Part shown: positions 30,423 through 39,103 of the stretch, one piece after another
How the letters are laid out: every line of letters begins with the position of its first letter
How positions within the stretch are numbered: the first letter of the stretch is position 1
NCBI GenBank assembly: GCA_017306415.1
Contig: JAFKIL010000001.1
Span: 62,001-126,000 of the forward strand
Direction of reading: 5' to 3'
Length of the DNA: 64,000 nucleotides
Origin: Microbacterium sp.
GTDB taxonomy: Bacteria; Actinomycetota; Actinomycetes; Actinomycetales; Microbacteriaceae
The notes under the pieces: generated by a model
Told to the model about the DNA's origin: nothing
What the model saw: only the letters and a program-made list of their open reading frames with translations
Database searches by the model: none
Made by a program: the position numbers and the translations under genes

Positions 30423-32255
30423 CTACGACAGCGAGACGTTCGTCGTGTTCACCGGCACGCTGTAGAGGTCGTCGACCGCGCCGGCGAAGTCGTCCAGGAT
30501 CACGTTCCGCTTGATGCTGAGCTTCGGGGTGAGGTGACCGCTCGCCTCGGTCCATTCCGTGGGCAGCACGGTGAACTTACGGATCGACTCGGCGCGGGAG
30601 ACGAGGGCGTTCGCGGTGTCGACCGCTCGCTGGACCTCGGCGATCACGGCCGGATGGGCGGACGCATCGGCGAGGGTCATGTCCGCCGGCAGGTCGTGGT
30701 TGGCGAGCCACGTGGGGAGCATCTCGGAGTCCAGCGTGATGAGGGCCGAGATGAACGGGCGCTGGTCGCCGACGACGACGACCTGACCCACGACCGGATT
30801 GGCGCGGATCGGATCCTCGAGAACCGCCGGTGCGACGTTCTTCCCGCCCGCGGTCACGATGATCTCCTTCTTCCGGCCGGTGATCGAGAGGAAGCCCTCG
30901 GCATCGAAGGACCCGACGTCGCCGGTGCGGAACCAGTCGCCGTCGAAGGCCGCCGCGGTCGCCTCCGGGTTGCGCCAGTACTCCTTGAAGACGTTGATCC
31001 CGCGCACCTCGATCTCGCCGTCCTCGGCGAGGCGGATGCCGACGCCCGGAAGAACGGGTCCCACTGTGCCGATCTTGGTCTTGGTCGCGAGGTTCACCGT
31101 CGCGGGTGCCGTCGTCTCGGTGAGTCCGTATCCCTCGAGGACCGTGATCCCGAGGCTCGCGAAGAAGTGACCGAGTCGCTCGCCGAGGGGTGCGGACCCG
31201 GAGATCGCGTAGACCACGCGACCGCCCATGGCCGTGCGCAGGGTGCTGTAGACCAGACGGTCGAACAGGCGGAAGCGAAGCCCGAGCAGGAAGGGCACCT
31301 TGCGGCCCTCCTGGAGCGCGCGGGAGTGATCGATCGCCGTCTTCGCCGCGGCGCGGAAGATCCGACCCTTGCCACCCGACTCGGCCTTCTGCTCGGCGGA
31401 GTTGTAGACCTTCTCGAAGACGCGCGGGACGGCCAGGAGGAAGGTCGGCTGGAACGATCCGAGCGCCGGCAGCAGCTGCTTCGTGTCGGGCTGGTGTCCC
31501 GTCTTGACTCCGGCATGCACGTCGAGGATCGAGATGAACCGCGCGAACACGTGGGCGGTGGTGATGAAGAGCAGCGTGGACGCTCCGGGCGTGTCCACGA
31601 CCTCCTTGAGGGACTTGGCCGAGTTGCGCGCGAGCTCGACGAAGTTGCTGTGGGTCAGGACGCACCCCTTGGGGCGCCCCGTCGACCCGGACGTATAGAT
31701 GAGGGTCGCGATGTCCGACCCCTTGGCGAGATTCCGCCGGCGCTCGATCTCCTCGTCCGGGACCGCCTCGCCCTGGGCGCTCAGCGTCGCGAGGTCACCG
31801 TCGTGCATCTGCCACGCGGCACGGATGAGGGGGAGGTCCTCGCGTGCCGCCGCCAGACGATCGGCGTGCTCGGGCAGTTCGGTGATGCACGCGATCGCGC
31901 CGGAGTCGGACAGGTTCCACTGGATCTGGGCGGAGGAGCTGGTCTCGTAGATCGGCACCATGACCGCACCGGCGTAGAACAGCGCGAAGTCGACGAGAGT
32001 CCACTCGTACGTCGTGCGAGCGATGAAGCCGACCTTGTCGCCCGGCTCGATGCCGGCGGCGGCGAATCCCTTGGCGAGGGCGACGACCTGCCGCTGGAAC
32101 TCGGAGGCGGAGATGTCCCGCCATCCTTCGCCGTCGGGGACCGCGAACAGCGCGAGATCCGGCGTCGCCCTGACGCGCTCGGCCAGCAGGTCGGTGATGT
32201 TCGCCTCCGGGTCCGCGGGGACGATGGGGGGGACTTCGAACTGAACGGCGCTCAT
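30423..32255 (-). CDS. Long-chain fatty acid CoA ligase (AMP-binding), FadD15 type
   Basis: A 610-residue adenylate-forming enzyme. The P-loop-like motif is LIYTSGSTGRPKGCVLTH near residue 190. Later come GYGLTETTAPATVN near 345, WFRTGDVGSFDAEGFLSITGRKKEII near 430 and the C-terminal lysine motif LSIKRNVI. It makes acyl-CoA via acyl-AMP, feeding lipid synthesis or breakdown. Length and sequence style fit the FadD15-like group found near aroG and pknL in mycobacteria. ATG 32255 is chosen because AAGGAG is well placed upstream. Its promoter carries a palindrome across the start site. Confidence 0.92.
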   Translation of the reverse strand: MSAVQFEVPPIVPADPEANITDLLAERVRATPDLALFAVPDGEGWRDISASEFQRQVVALAKGFAAAGIEPGDKVGFIARTTYEWTLVDFALFYAGAVMVPIYETSSSAQIQWNLSDSGAIACITELPEHADRLAAAREDLPLIRAAWQMHDGDLATLSAQGEAVPDEEIERRRNLAKGSDIATLIYTSGSTGRPKGCVLTHSNFVELARNSAKSLKEVVDTPGASTLLFITTAHVFARFISILDVHAGVKTGHQPDTKQLLPALGSFQPTFLLAVPRVFEKVYNSAEQKAESGGKGRIFRAAAKTAIDHSRALQEGRKVPFLLGLRFRLFDRLVYSTLRTAMGGRVVYAISGSAPLGERLGHFFASLGITVLEGYGLTETTAPATVNLATKTKIGTVGPVLPGVGIRLAEDGEIEVRGINVFKEYWRNPEATAAAFDGDWFRTGDVGSFDAEGFLSITGRKKEIIVTAGGKNVAPAVLEDPIRANPVVGQVVVVGDQRPFISALITLDSEMLPTWLANHDLPADMTLADASAHPAVIAEVQRAVDTANALVSRAESIRKFTVLPTEWTEASGHLTPKLSIKRNVILDDFAGAVDDLYSVPVNTTNVSLS

Positions 32256-32283
32256 GGCGGCAACTCCTTCGGTACCGGACCTT

Positions 32284-32311
32284 CTCGGGCAGGCTCTCCC
32301 TGCCGAGTCTA
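32284..32311 (-). promoter_or_regulatory. fadD promoter with palindrome at the start site
   Basis: On the minus strand TAGACT occupies 32311-32306. CTCGGGCAGG (32284-32293) and CCTGCCGAG (32299-32307) form an imperfect palindrome (one bulged G) covering the end of the -10 and the first transcribed bases. Confidence 0.5.
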
Positions 32312-32339
32312 ACCGGGCCGTCCGGATGCCGGTCACGGA

Positions 32340-32372
32340 ACTGAGTCCGACGCTCAATGACACTGAGTCCGA
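32340..32372 (+). repeat. Two 11-bp direct repeats 22 bp apart
   Basis: ACTGAGTCCGA occurs at 32340-32350 and again at 32362-32372, exactly two helical turns apart. They lie about 52-84 bp upstream of the -10 element of the ROK kinase gene, a place typical of activator sites. Confidence 0.55.
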
Positions 32373-32423
32373 GGGCGGGGAGAGGACCGCCCTCGGCGCC
32401 GGTCAGGACGTCGGTCGTCCGGC

Positions 32424-32429
32424 TAGACT
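32424..32429 (+). promoter_or_regulatory. -10 element TAGACT, predicted leaderless
   Basis: TAGACT ends six bases before the GTG of the ROK kinase gene at 32436. Confidence 0.6.
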
Positions 32430-32435
32430 GCATCG

Positions 32436-33377
32436 GTGCTCACAGTCGGGATCGACATCGGCGGAACGAAGATCGCCGGCGGCGTCGTAGACAGCGACGG
32501 CACGATCCTCGAGAAGGTGCGCGTCGATACCCCGCTCGACACCCGGGCGCTCGCGGATGCCGTGATCGACATGGCGCATCACTTCACGGCATCGCACGAT
32601 GTGTCGGCGATCGGCGTCGCGGCGGCGGGATTCGTCTCGAAGGATCGCTCGACGATCATCCACGCACCCAACATCGCCTGGCACGACGAGCCGCTGCGAG
32701 ACATCCTGCAGGCGCGCTTGAGCCTGCCCGTGCGGATCGAGAACGACGCGAACGCGGCGGGGTGGGCGGAGTACCGTTTCGGCGCCGGTCGAGGCCACAC
32801 CGACATGGTGATGCTCACGCTGGGCACCGGGGTGGGTGGGGCGATCGTCTTGGGCGGCTCGCTGTTCCGCGGCGGACACGGAATCGCCGGCGAGCTCGGA
32901 CACACGCGGTTCATCCGCGACGGTCGGCCGTGCGGATGCGGGCAGAACGGCTGCCTCGAGCAGTATGCCTCCGGCCGCGCCCTTCAGCGGGAAGCGGAGG
33001 ACATCGCCGACCGGTTCCGGGACGGTTCGGGGGCCGCACTCGCGAACCTCCGCGCCGAGGTGGGCACGATCTCCGGGCCGGCCGTGTCGAGGCTGGTGCT
33101 CGCGGGGGATGCGGGCGCCGTCGAGGCTCTTCGACGGGTCGCCACGGCATTGGGGGAGGCGTGCGGCGGATTCCAGGCCGTGCTCGACCCCGAGGTGTTC
33201 GTGATCGGCGGCGGCGTGGCCCAGCTGGGCGAGGATCTGCTCAGTCCGGTCCGCATCGCGTACGAGACCTCGCTCCCCGGCTATGGCGAGCGCCCCGTCG
33301 CCGAGTTCGCGATCGCGCAGCTGGTCAACGACGCAGGCATCATCGGTGTCGCGGACCTCGCGGCGGGGAGCGAGTAG
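32436..33377 (+). CDS. ROK-family sugar kinase (glucokinase type)
   Basis: A 313-residue ROK kinase. The phosphate loop is VGIDIGGTKIAGGVVD at the N-terminus. IENDANAAGWAEYRFGAG near 105 and LTLGTGVGGAIVLGG near 128 are the sugar and ATP sites. GHTRF followed by CGCGQNGCLEQYASG near 165-180 gives the ROK zinc site. No N-terminal helix-turn-helix is present, so it is an enzyme rather than a repressor. Glucose or N-acetyl sugars are possible substrates. It is followed at five bases by an acyltransferase gene. A leaderless promoter and two direct repeats lie upstream. Confidence 0.9.
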   Translation: MLTVGIDIGGTKIAGGVVDSDGTILEKVRVDTPLDTRALADAVIDMAHHFTASHDVSAIGVAAAGFVSKDRSTIIHAPNIAWHDEPLRDILQARLSLPVRIENDANAAGWAEYRFGAGRGHTDMVMLTLGTGVGGAIVLGGSLFRGGHGIAGELGHTRFIRDGRPCGCGQNGCLEQYASGRALQREAEDIADRFRDGSGAALANLRAEVGTISGPAVSRLVLAGDAGAVEALRRVATALGEACGGFQAVLDPEVFVIGGGVAQLGEDLLSPVRIAYETSLPGYGERPVAEFAIAQLVNDAGIIGVADLAAGSE

Positions 33378-33381
33378 GCCG

Positions 33382-34074
33382 ATGTTCTACTGGCTCATGA
33401 AGTACGTCGTCATCGGACCGATCGTGAAGGCGATCTTCCGGCCGTGGGTCGTCGGCCGCCGGAACATCCCCATCGAGGGTGCCGCCATCCTCGCGAGCAA
33501 CCACCTCTCGTTCGCGGACTCGATCTTCCTCCCCCTGATGATCGATCGTCCGATGGCGTTCCTCGCGAAGAGCGACTACTTCACCGGCAAAGGCATCAAG
33601 GGCTGGGCGACGCGGCTCTTCTTCAAGGCGACGGGACAGCTTCCGATCGACCGATCGGGGGGCAAGGCATCCGAGGCGTCGCTCAACACGGGATTGCAGG
33701 TGCTCGGCCGCGGAGAGCTGCTCGGCATCTACCCCGAGGGCACGCGCAGTCCCGACGGCAAGCTCTACCGCGGACGCACGGGCATCGCGCGCATGGCGCT
33801 GGAGGCCCACGTCCCGGTCGTCCCGGTCGTGATGGTCGACACCGACACGATGATGCCGATCGGCCGACGGCTTCCGCGCATCGTCCGGGTGGGTGTCGTC
33901 ATCGGCGAGCCGCTCGACTTCTCGCGCTTCGCCGGCATGGAGGGGGACCGCTACATCCTCCGCTCGGTCGCGGACGAGATCATGGTGGCGCTCCAGCGTC
34001 TGGGCGCACAGGAGTACGAGGACGTGTACGCCTCCAGCGTGAAGGATCGTCTGGCCTCGCCGGCGAAGTCATGA
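33382..34074 (+). CDS. 1-acylglycerol-3-phosphate acyltransferase (PlsC family)
   Basis: A 230-residue membrane-associated acyltransferase. ASNHLSFADSIFLP near residue 40 holds the catalytic NHxxxxD. Also seen are FLAKSDYF, the IYPEGTRSPDGKLYRGRTG block near 117 (substrate phosphate binding) and VPVVPVVMVDTDTM. It would transfer an acyl chain to lysophosphatidate or a related lysophospholipid. It is co-transcribed with the ROK kinase, five bases upstream. Mycobacteria have a related gene (Rv2182c) in the same neighbourhood. The acceptor cannot be fixed from sequence. Confidence 0.88.
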   Translation: MFYWLMKYVVIGPIVKAIFRPWVVGRRNIPIEGAAILASNHLSFADSIFLPLMIDRPMAFLAKSDYFTGKGIKGWATRLFFKATGQLPIDRSGGKASEASLNTGLQVLGRGELLGIYPEGTRSPDGKLYRGRTGIARMALEAHVPVVPVVMVDTDTMMPIGRRLPRIVRVGVVIGEPLDFSRFAGMEGDRYILRSVADEIMVALQRLGAQEYEDVYASSVKDRLASPAKS

Positions 34075-34089
34075 CGCTCCGGGCGCCGA

Positions 34090-34095
34090 TAGACT
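34090..34095 (+). promoter_or_regulatory. aroG -10 element TAGACT, predicted leaderless
   Basis: TAGACT ends six bases before the aroG ATG at 34102. The hexamer begins 15 bases after the acyltransferase stop. Confidence 0.6.
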
Positions 34096-34101
34096 GACCG
34101 G

Positions 34102-35439
34102 ATGCTCCAGCAGCTCGACCCCCTCGACCACTGGCGGACCCTGCCGATCAAGCAGCAGCCGCAGTGGACCGATCCGGACGCCGTCGCGGCCGTCTCCGCG
34201 GAGATCGCGACGCTCCCTCCGCTCGTGTTCGCGGGCGAGGTCGACAACCTCCGCGACAGGCTGGCGCGCGCCGCGTCCGGCAAGGCGTTCCTCCTCCAGG
34301 GGGGGGACTGCGCCGAGACGTTCGCGGGAGCGACCGCCGAGCAGATCCGCAACCGGATCAAGACCGTGCTGCAGATGGCTGTCGTGCTCACGTACGGTGC
34401 GTCCATGCCCGTCGTGAAGATGGGCCGTATGGCGGGCCAGTTCGCCAAGCCCCGGTCGAGCGACACCGAGACGCGCGGCGATGTGACGCTCCCCGCCTAC
34501 CGCGGCGACATCGTCAACGGCTACGACTTCACCGAGGCGTCCCGGCGCGCCGATCCCCAGCGCCTGCTGAAGGGGTACCACACGGCCGCGTCCACGATCA
34601 ATCTCATCCGCGCCTTCACCCAGGGCGGGTTCGCGGACCTCCGCGAGGTGCACAGCTGGAACAAGGGCTTCGCGGAGAACCCGGCGAACCAGCAGTACGA
34701 GCGTCTGGCAGGGGAGATCGACAGGGCGATCAAGTTCATGGAGGCGGCAGGAGCCGACTTCGACGAGTTGCGCCGCGTCGAGTTCTACACCGGGCACGAG
34801 GGTCTGCTGATGGACTACGAGCGGCCGATGACCCGCATCGACTCGAGGACGGGGACGCCGTACAACACTTCGGCGCACTTCCTCTGGATCGGAGAGCGGA
34901 CCCGCGAACTCGATGGTGCGCACGTCGACTACTTCTCGAAGATCCGCAACCCCATCGGTGTCAAGCTGGGGCCGTCGACGACTCCGGAGGCGGCGCTCGA
35001 GCTCATCGACAAGCTGGATCCGGAACGCGAACCGGGCCGACTGACGTTCATCACGCGCATGGGAGCGGGAAAGATCCGCGATGCACTCCCGCCGCTGCTG
35101 GAGGCGGTTCGCGATTCCGGCGCACGGCCGCTGTGGGTCACCGACCCGATGCACGGCAACGGCATCACCACACCCACGGGCTACAAGACGCGTCGTTTCG
35201 ACGACGTGGTCGACGAGGTGCGCGGCTTCTTCGAGGCGCATCGTGTCGCGGGGACGTTCCCTGGCGGCATCCATGTCGAACTCACCGGCGATGACGTCAC
35301 CGAGTGCCTCGGCGGCTCCGAGCGGATCGATGAGGCGACGCTCGCGACGCGCTATGAGTCGCTCTGCGATCCGAGACTCAACCACATGCAGAGCCTCGAG
35401 CTGGCCTTCCTCGTGGCCGAGGAGCTCGAGAAGCGCTGA
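34102..35439 (+). CDS. aroG: Class II 3-deoxy-7-phosphoheptulonate synthase
   Basis: A 445-residue plant-type DAHP synthase, the entry enzyme of the shikimate pathway (phosphoenolpyruvate plus erythrose 4-phosphate). Conserved parts are LLQGGDCAETF (about 66-76), RMAGQFAKPRS, NLIRAFTQGGFADLREVHSWN in parts, FYTGHEGLLMDYE, WVTDPMHGNG and GGIHVELTGDDVTECLGG. The metal-binding Cys, His, Glu and Asp are all in these blocks. It is the only aromatic pathway gene here. It is convergent with the PASTA kinase gene, nine bases apart. The neighbourhood aroG/PASTA kinase/Rv2175c is conserved with mycobacteria. Confidence 0.95.
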   Translation: MLQQLDPLDHWRTLPIKQQPQWTDPDAVAAVSAEIATLPPLVFAGEVDNLRDRLARAASGKAFLLQGGDCAETFAGATAEQIRNRIKTVLQMAVVLTYGASMPVVKMGRMAGQFAKPRSSDTETRGDVTLPAYRGDIVNGYDFTEASRRADPQRLLKGYHTAASTINLIRAFTQGGFADLREVHSWNKGFAENPANQQYERLAGEIDRAIKFMEAAGADFDELRRVEFYTGHEGLLMDYERPMTRIDSRTGTPYNTSAHFLWIGERTRELDGAHVDYFSKIRNPIGVKLGPSTTPEAALELIDKLDPEREPGRLTFITRMGAGKIRDALPPLLEAVRDSGARPLWVTDPMHGNGITTPTGYKTRRFDDVVDEVRGFFEAHRVAGTFPGGIHVELTGDDVTECLGGSERIDEATLATRYESLCDPRLNHMQSLELAFLVAEELEKR

Positions 35440-35448
35440 GCCCGCGGA

Positions 35449-37395
35449 TCAGGACCCGGCGAACAGGATCTTCACCTTCGTGCCGGGCAGTTGCAGGGTG
35501 CCCGTCGCCGGATCCGTGCCCGTCGCGGGGAAGATGTCCCAGAACGGTGAGTTCTCCAACGACGTCAGCGGAGTGAAGCCCGCCTTCTGCAGTGCCGTGA
35601 ACGCCTCATGCACGGTCATCCCGTTGACCGGCGGCACGGCGATGGGCTGAGGGCCCTTCGACACCACGAGCGTCGTCGAGTCGCCGGGTCGCCACCAGCC
35701 GCCGCCGCTCCGGGCGCCCATGCTGACCACGGAGCCCTTCGCGACATCGCTGCTGTACGCCTCGGTGCGGTCCGACACCGTGATGCCGAGTCCCTTCAGG
35801 GTCTGGACAGCGTCGTCCGCGGGCTTGCCGACCACGCTGGGGAGCGGACCGAGCGAGACCCAGAGGGTCGCCGAGTCGCCCTGGTGCGCCGTGCAGCCCT
35901 TGCCGCACTCCACGTCCTTGCCTCCTCCGGCCGGATGGATGAGCGTCCCCACGACGGTCCCGGCGGCGTAGTCCGTGTAGAACGTGGTGTTCTTCGCATC
36001 CACCTCGATGTGGTCGGTGGCGAGGATGCCGCGGGCGTCGCTCTCGCTCTTCGCGATCAGCGCGGGGATCGTGGCGACCGCCGGGCCGAGGGACATCACG
36101 ACATCGACGCGAGCGTCTTTGTCGACACGGCTGCCCGCGCGCGGCTCGGTTCGGATCGCCCGCCCGGCCGCGACGTCCAGGCTGTACTCGCTCTTCTGCG
36201 TGGCCCGCAGGCTCTGCGCCGCCAGCGCGATGCGTGCCTGGTCGAACGTCTTCCCCTCCACGGCAGGGATGGCGACGAGCGAGCCCGGGCCTGATCCGAA
36301 CCACCATCCGGTGCCCCCGGCCAGGACGGCGAGCACGAGCACGAGCGCCACGAGCCACGCGCCCTTGGCCGCACGGCTCTTCGTCCGACGACGCAGACGG
36401 GTGGCGTTGTCGGCGTCGTCCACTGCGGCGCTCGTGACGGCGGTGGTCATCGCGTTGGAGGGGAGGACCTTGGTGAACTCGTCGGAGTCGAGCTGATCCG
36501 CCGACGTGACTCCCGCGACCGCGAGCGTGCGCTGCACCTGCGGCGCGATACCGAGCTGCTGCTCGATCTCGCGCAGACGATGGAGCATCTCGTCGGCGTC
36601 CGCCGGCCGGTCGTCCGGCGTGCGTTCGGTGGCCCACAGGACGAGCTCGTCGAGTGGCTCGGGGATCCCCGGGTTCTTCACGCTCGGGCGCGGCACGGAG
36701 TCGGTCGCATGCTGGAAGGCGATCTGCATCGGCTGCTCGCCCTTGTACGGCTGCTCGCCCGTGAGCATCTCGTAGAGCATGATGCCCAGCGCGTAGATGT
36801 CGCTGCGAGCGTCGGCGGTCCCGCGGGTCACGAGTTCGGGCGCGAGGTAGGCGATCGTTCCGAGGAGCATCTGGCCCGTCGCCGTGTTGGCGGTGGTGGC
36901 GCGAGCGAGGCCGAAGTCCCCGATCTTGATGCGGCCGTCCTCGGCGAGGAGAACGTTCTCGGGCTTGACGTCCCGGTGCACGATGCCGGCGCGGTGCGCG
37001 GCGGCGAGTCCGGACAGCACGGCGTCCATGATGGTGATCGCCTGGGGGATCGTCAGCCGCCGCTGCTCCCGGAGGAGGTCTCGGAGGGTGATCCCCGGAA
37101 GATACTCCATGACGAGGTACGCCATGTCGTCGTCCTGGCCCTGGTCGAACACGTTGACCACGTTCGGGTCGGCGAGCCGCGCCGCGGCTCGGGCCTCCTG
37201 GATGAACCGGCTCTGGAACACCGCATCGTCGCTGAGGTGCCCGTGCATGACCTTGAGGGCGACGCGACGCTCGAGCCGCAGATCGGTCGCCACGTACACG
37301 GTCGCCATGCCCCCGCGCGCGATTCGCGCACGGACCCGGTATCGGCCGTCGACCAGACGTCCGATCAGCGGGTCGGCCTGCTGACTCGTGCTCAC
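35449..37395 (-). CDS. PASTA-domain Ser/Thr protein kinase (PknL/PknB class)
   Basis: A 648-residue receptor kinase. The cytoplasmic kinase domain (about 14-275) has the Gly loop ARGGMATVYVATD, the catalytic loop HRDVKPENV, DFGLA and the activation loop with APELV. A juxtamembrane linker leads to one membrane helix (about 346-366). Outside are four PASTA repeats of about 65-80 residues, the second with two cysteines (ECGKGC). PASTA domains bind muropeptides or lipid II, so the kinase should report on wall synthesis. Position next to aroG and near the Rv2175c-like gene argues for a PknL-equivalent. GTG 37395 is six bases from TAGACT. Confidence 0.93.
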   Translation of the reverse strand: MSTSQQADPLIGRLVDGRYRVRARIARGGMATVYVATDLRLERRVALKVMHGHLSDDAVFQSRFIQEARAAARLADPNVVNVFDQGQDDDMAYLVMEYLPGITLRDLLREQRRLTIPQAITIMDAVLSGLAAAHRAGIVHRDVKPENVLLAEDGRIKIGDFGLARATTANTATGQMLLGTIAYLAPELVTRGTADARSDIYALGIMLYEMLTGEQPYKGEQPMQIAFQHATDSVPRPSVKNPGIPEPLDELVLWATERTPDDRPADADEMLHRLREIEQQLGIAPQVQRTLAVAGVTSADQLDSDEFTKVLPSNAMTTAVTSAAVDDADNATRLRRRTKSRAAKGAWLVALVLVLAVLAGGTGWWFGSGPGSLVAIPAVEGKTFDQARIALAAQSLRATQKSEYSLDVAAGRAIRTEPRAGSRVDKDARVDVVMSLGPAVATIPALIAKSESDARGILATDHIEVDAKNTTFYTDYAAGTVVGTLIHPAGGGKDVECGKGCTAHQGDSATLWVSLGPLPSVVGKPADDAVQTLKGLGITVSDRTEAYSSDVAKGSVVSMGARSGGGWWRPGDSTTLVVSKGPQPIAVPPVNGMTVHEAFTALQKAGFTPLTSLENSPFWDIFPATGTDPATGTLQLPGTKVKILFAGS

Positions 37396-37401
37396 CCTCG
37401 A

Positions 37402-37407
37402 AGTCTA
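37402..37407 (-). promoter_or_regulatory. PASTA kinase -10 element TAGACT, predicted leaderless
   Basis: On the minus strand TAGACT ends six bases before GTG 37395. The kinase can thus be transcribed apart from the upstream LysM gene. Confidence 0.6.
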
Positions 37408-37465
37408 CGGAGCGCCGCCTGAGAGCCAGGGGAGCGGCGCACCCGGGAAACGGTCGCGAGGGCGG

Positions 37466-38587
37466 TCAGCCGAGGGCGGCGAGCCATGCGTACGCGGGCT
37501 TCTCCCATTGCGCGTAGCGATCGGGGTAGGCCGAGATCTGGACGGCTTGCGCCGCCTGGGCGAACGTCATCTTCTTCCATCCGGGGATGTCCAGCAGGCC
37601 GCGGGTGCGCGTGCCGTTCGGGTCGCTCGCCCCGCCGTAGAACGCCCGGGCGGATCGCGAGGCATCGCGGATCTGGGCGGCGCTTCCCCAGCCTGTGCTG
37701 GGCCGTTGCTGGAAGAGTCCGAGCGAATCGCGGTCGCCCCAGCTCAGGTTCCGCAGACCGGACTCCTGCATCGCCGTCCCGAGGGCGATGGCGATGCCGC
37801 GGTCGGGCACGCCGAGGTTCCGTCCTGTCGCGATGATGAGCCGCGCGTTGGCCGCCTGTTCTGCGGTCAGCCCGAGGGCGCTGCTCTTCCCGGGGATCCT
37901 CAGTCTCTGCCCCGGGTAGATGATCGAGCCCCGCGTCAGACCGTTGGCCGCGAGGACGGCGGCGACGCTCGTCCCGTGGCGGCCTGCGATTGCGGTGACG
38001 GTGTCGCCCGCCTTCACGACGTACACCGTGGCGGCGGACTTCGCTGCGACGGGGGCCAGCGCGGGCGCGGCCGCGGCCGGGGCGCGCCCCGGGATGGACA
38101 GCCGCTGTCCGGGGAAGATGACGGATGACCACCCGAGGCGGTTCGCGGCCAGCACGGAGGAGACGCTGACGCCGTGACGGCGCGCGATCGCCGAGACCGT
38201 GTCGCCCGGGCGAACGACGTAGACGGTCCTCGACTGCTGCGGTGTCGCGGGCGCCGCGTTCGTGACGGCTCGGAGTCGCAGAACCTGACCGGGGTGGATG
38301 ACCGAGGACCACGTCAACCCGTTCCAGGACAGGACGTCGGCGGTGCGGAGGCCGAAGCGTCCGGCGATCGCGCTGACGGTGTCGCCGCGCGCGACGGTGT
38401 AGGTCGAGGGTGTCTTCGCCGCGGCCGGAGCCGCGGACGTGCGCGCCTCCTTCTCGATGAGCGCCTCGCGGACATCGCTGGGCTCGACGGCGTGCGCCGA
38501 CGATCCGACCAGCGTCATCGCGATCGAGCCGGCGATCGCGGCCGGCAATGCGGCCGCGGCGCGGCGGGTGCGGAGTGCATGTCGCAA
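37466..38587 (-). CDS. Secreted LysM protein with lysozyme-like C-terminal domain
   Basis: A 373-residue exported protein. A Sec signal peptide ends near SSAHAVEP (about 33). Three LysM domains follow (about 61-105, 121-165, 186-230), each with YxVxxGDTVxAIAxR and ending in PGQxLxI. The C-terminal part (about 235-373) contains GTAMQESGLRN, a likely catalytic Glu in a lysozyme/transglycosylase-like fold, then SLGLFQQRPSTGWG. It should bind and perhaps cleave peptidoglycan. The TTG start at 38587 is supported by AGGGGGG upstream on the same strand. It precedes the PASTA kinase gene by 70 bases, so its product works on the polymer that kinase senses. Confidence 0.87.
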   Translation of the reverse strand: MRHALRTRRAAAALPAAIAGSIAMTLVGSSAHAVEPSDVREALIEKEARTSAAPAAAKTPSTYTVARGDTVSAIAGRFGLRTADVLSWNGLTWSSVIHPGQVLRLRAVTNAAPATPQQSRTVYVVRPGDTVSAIARRHGVSVSSVLAANRLGWSSVIFPGQRLSIPGRAPAAAAPALAPVAAKSAATVYVVKAGDTVTAIAGRHGTSVAAVLAANGLTRGSIIYPGQRLRIPGKSSALGLTAEQAANARLIIATGRNLGVPDRGIAIALGTAMQESGLRNLSWGDRDSLGLFQQRPSTGWGSAAQIRDASRSARAFYGGASDPNGTRTRGLLDIPGWKKMTFAQAAQAVQISAYPDRYAQWEKPAYAWLAALG

Positions 38588-38718
38588 GAGCTTTTCCCCC
38601 CTCTTATGGACTCAGCCACGCTGTCACGGAAGTAAAGCAGTGTCAACAGGAGAGGACTATGAGGCTGAAGTGACAGGAGTGGTGTGCTCCCTCTCGCGGG
38701 AGGTGAGATAGTGGCTTC

Positions 38719-39069
38719 GTGACCGGCGAGAATGCAGCGCAGATCCCGACAGAGTGGCTGAGCCTCCCCGAGCTCGTGGAGATTCTCGGAGAGCCGCTGG
38801 GCCGCGTGCGTCGTCTGCTCGACGAGCGGCACCTCGTCGCCACGCGCCGGAAGGGCCCCCTCACCGTGCCTGCGGCATTCATCGTCGACGGGCACCCGCT
38901 GTCTTCGCTGCGCGGGACGCTCTTCGTGCTCCACGACGCGGGCTTCTCCGACGACGAGGCGATCGATTGGCTGCTGACGGCAGAGGATTCGATCGGCGCG
39001 GCCCCCATCGAGGCCCTCCGCGCGGGGCGCAAGAGCGAGGTCCGCAGGGTCGCGCAGACGCTCGCGTGA
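38719..39069 (+). CDS. Rv2175c-like DNA-binding protein
   Basis: A 116-residue protein of the Rv2175c family. A winged helix-turn-helix in the first half (EWLSLPELVEILGEPLGRVRRLLDERHLVATRR, in parts) is followed by a C-terminal domain with SLRGTLFVLHDAGFSDDEAIDWLL. In Mycobacterium tuberculosis the PknL kinase phosphorylates Rv2175c on an N-terminal threonine and abolishes DNA binding. Here Thr2 and Thr11 are present in the same flexible tail. Start GTG at 38719; the six bases before it follow GATAGT, a poor -10. It is divergent from the LysM gene and convergent with the prenyl synthase gene. Confidence 0.82.
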   Translation: MTGENAAQIPTEWLSLPELVEILGEPLGRVRRLLDERHLVATRRKGPLTVPAAFIVDGHPLSSLRGTLFVLHDAGFSDDEAIDWLLTAEDSIGAAPIEALRAGRKSEVRRVAQTLA

Positions 39070-39084
39070 TGCTGTCCCGCGGCT

Positions 39085-39103
39085 CCCGCTCAGGCGGAGC
39101 GGG
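39085..39103. terminator. Short hairpin at the convergent 3' ends
   Basis: CCCGCTC-AGGCG-GAGCGGG is a perfect 7-bp stem covering the end of the prenyl synthase gene, between it and the Rv2175c-like gene. Weak as a terminator; no T run. Confidence 0.35.

Noticed and set aside
32436-33377. ROK repressor
   Set aside because: No N-terminal helix-turn-helix; the protein starts directly with the ATP loop, so it is a kinase.
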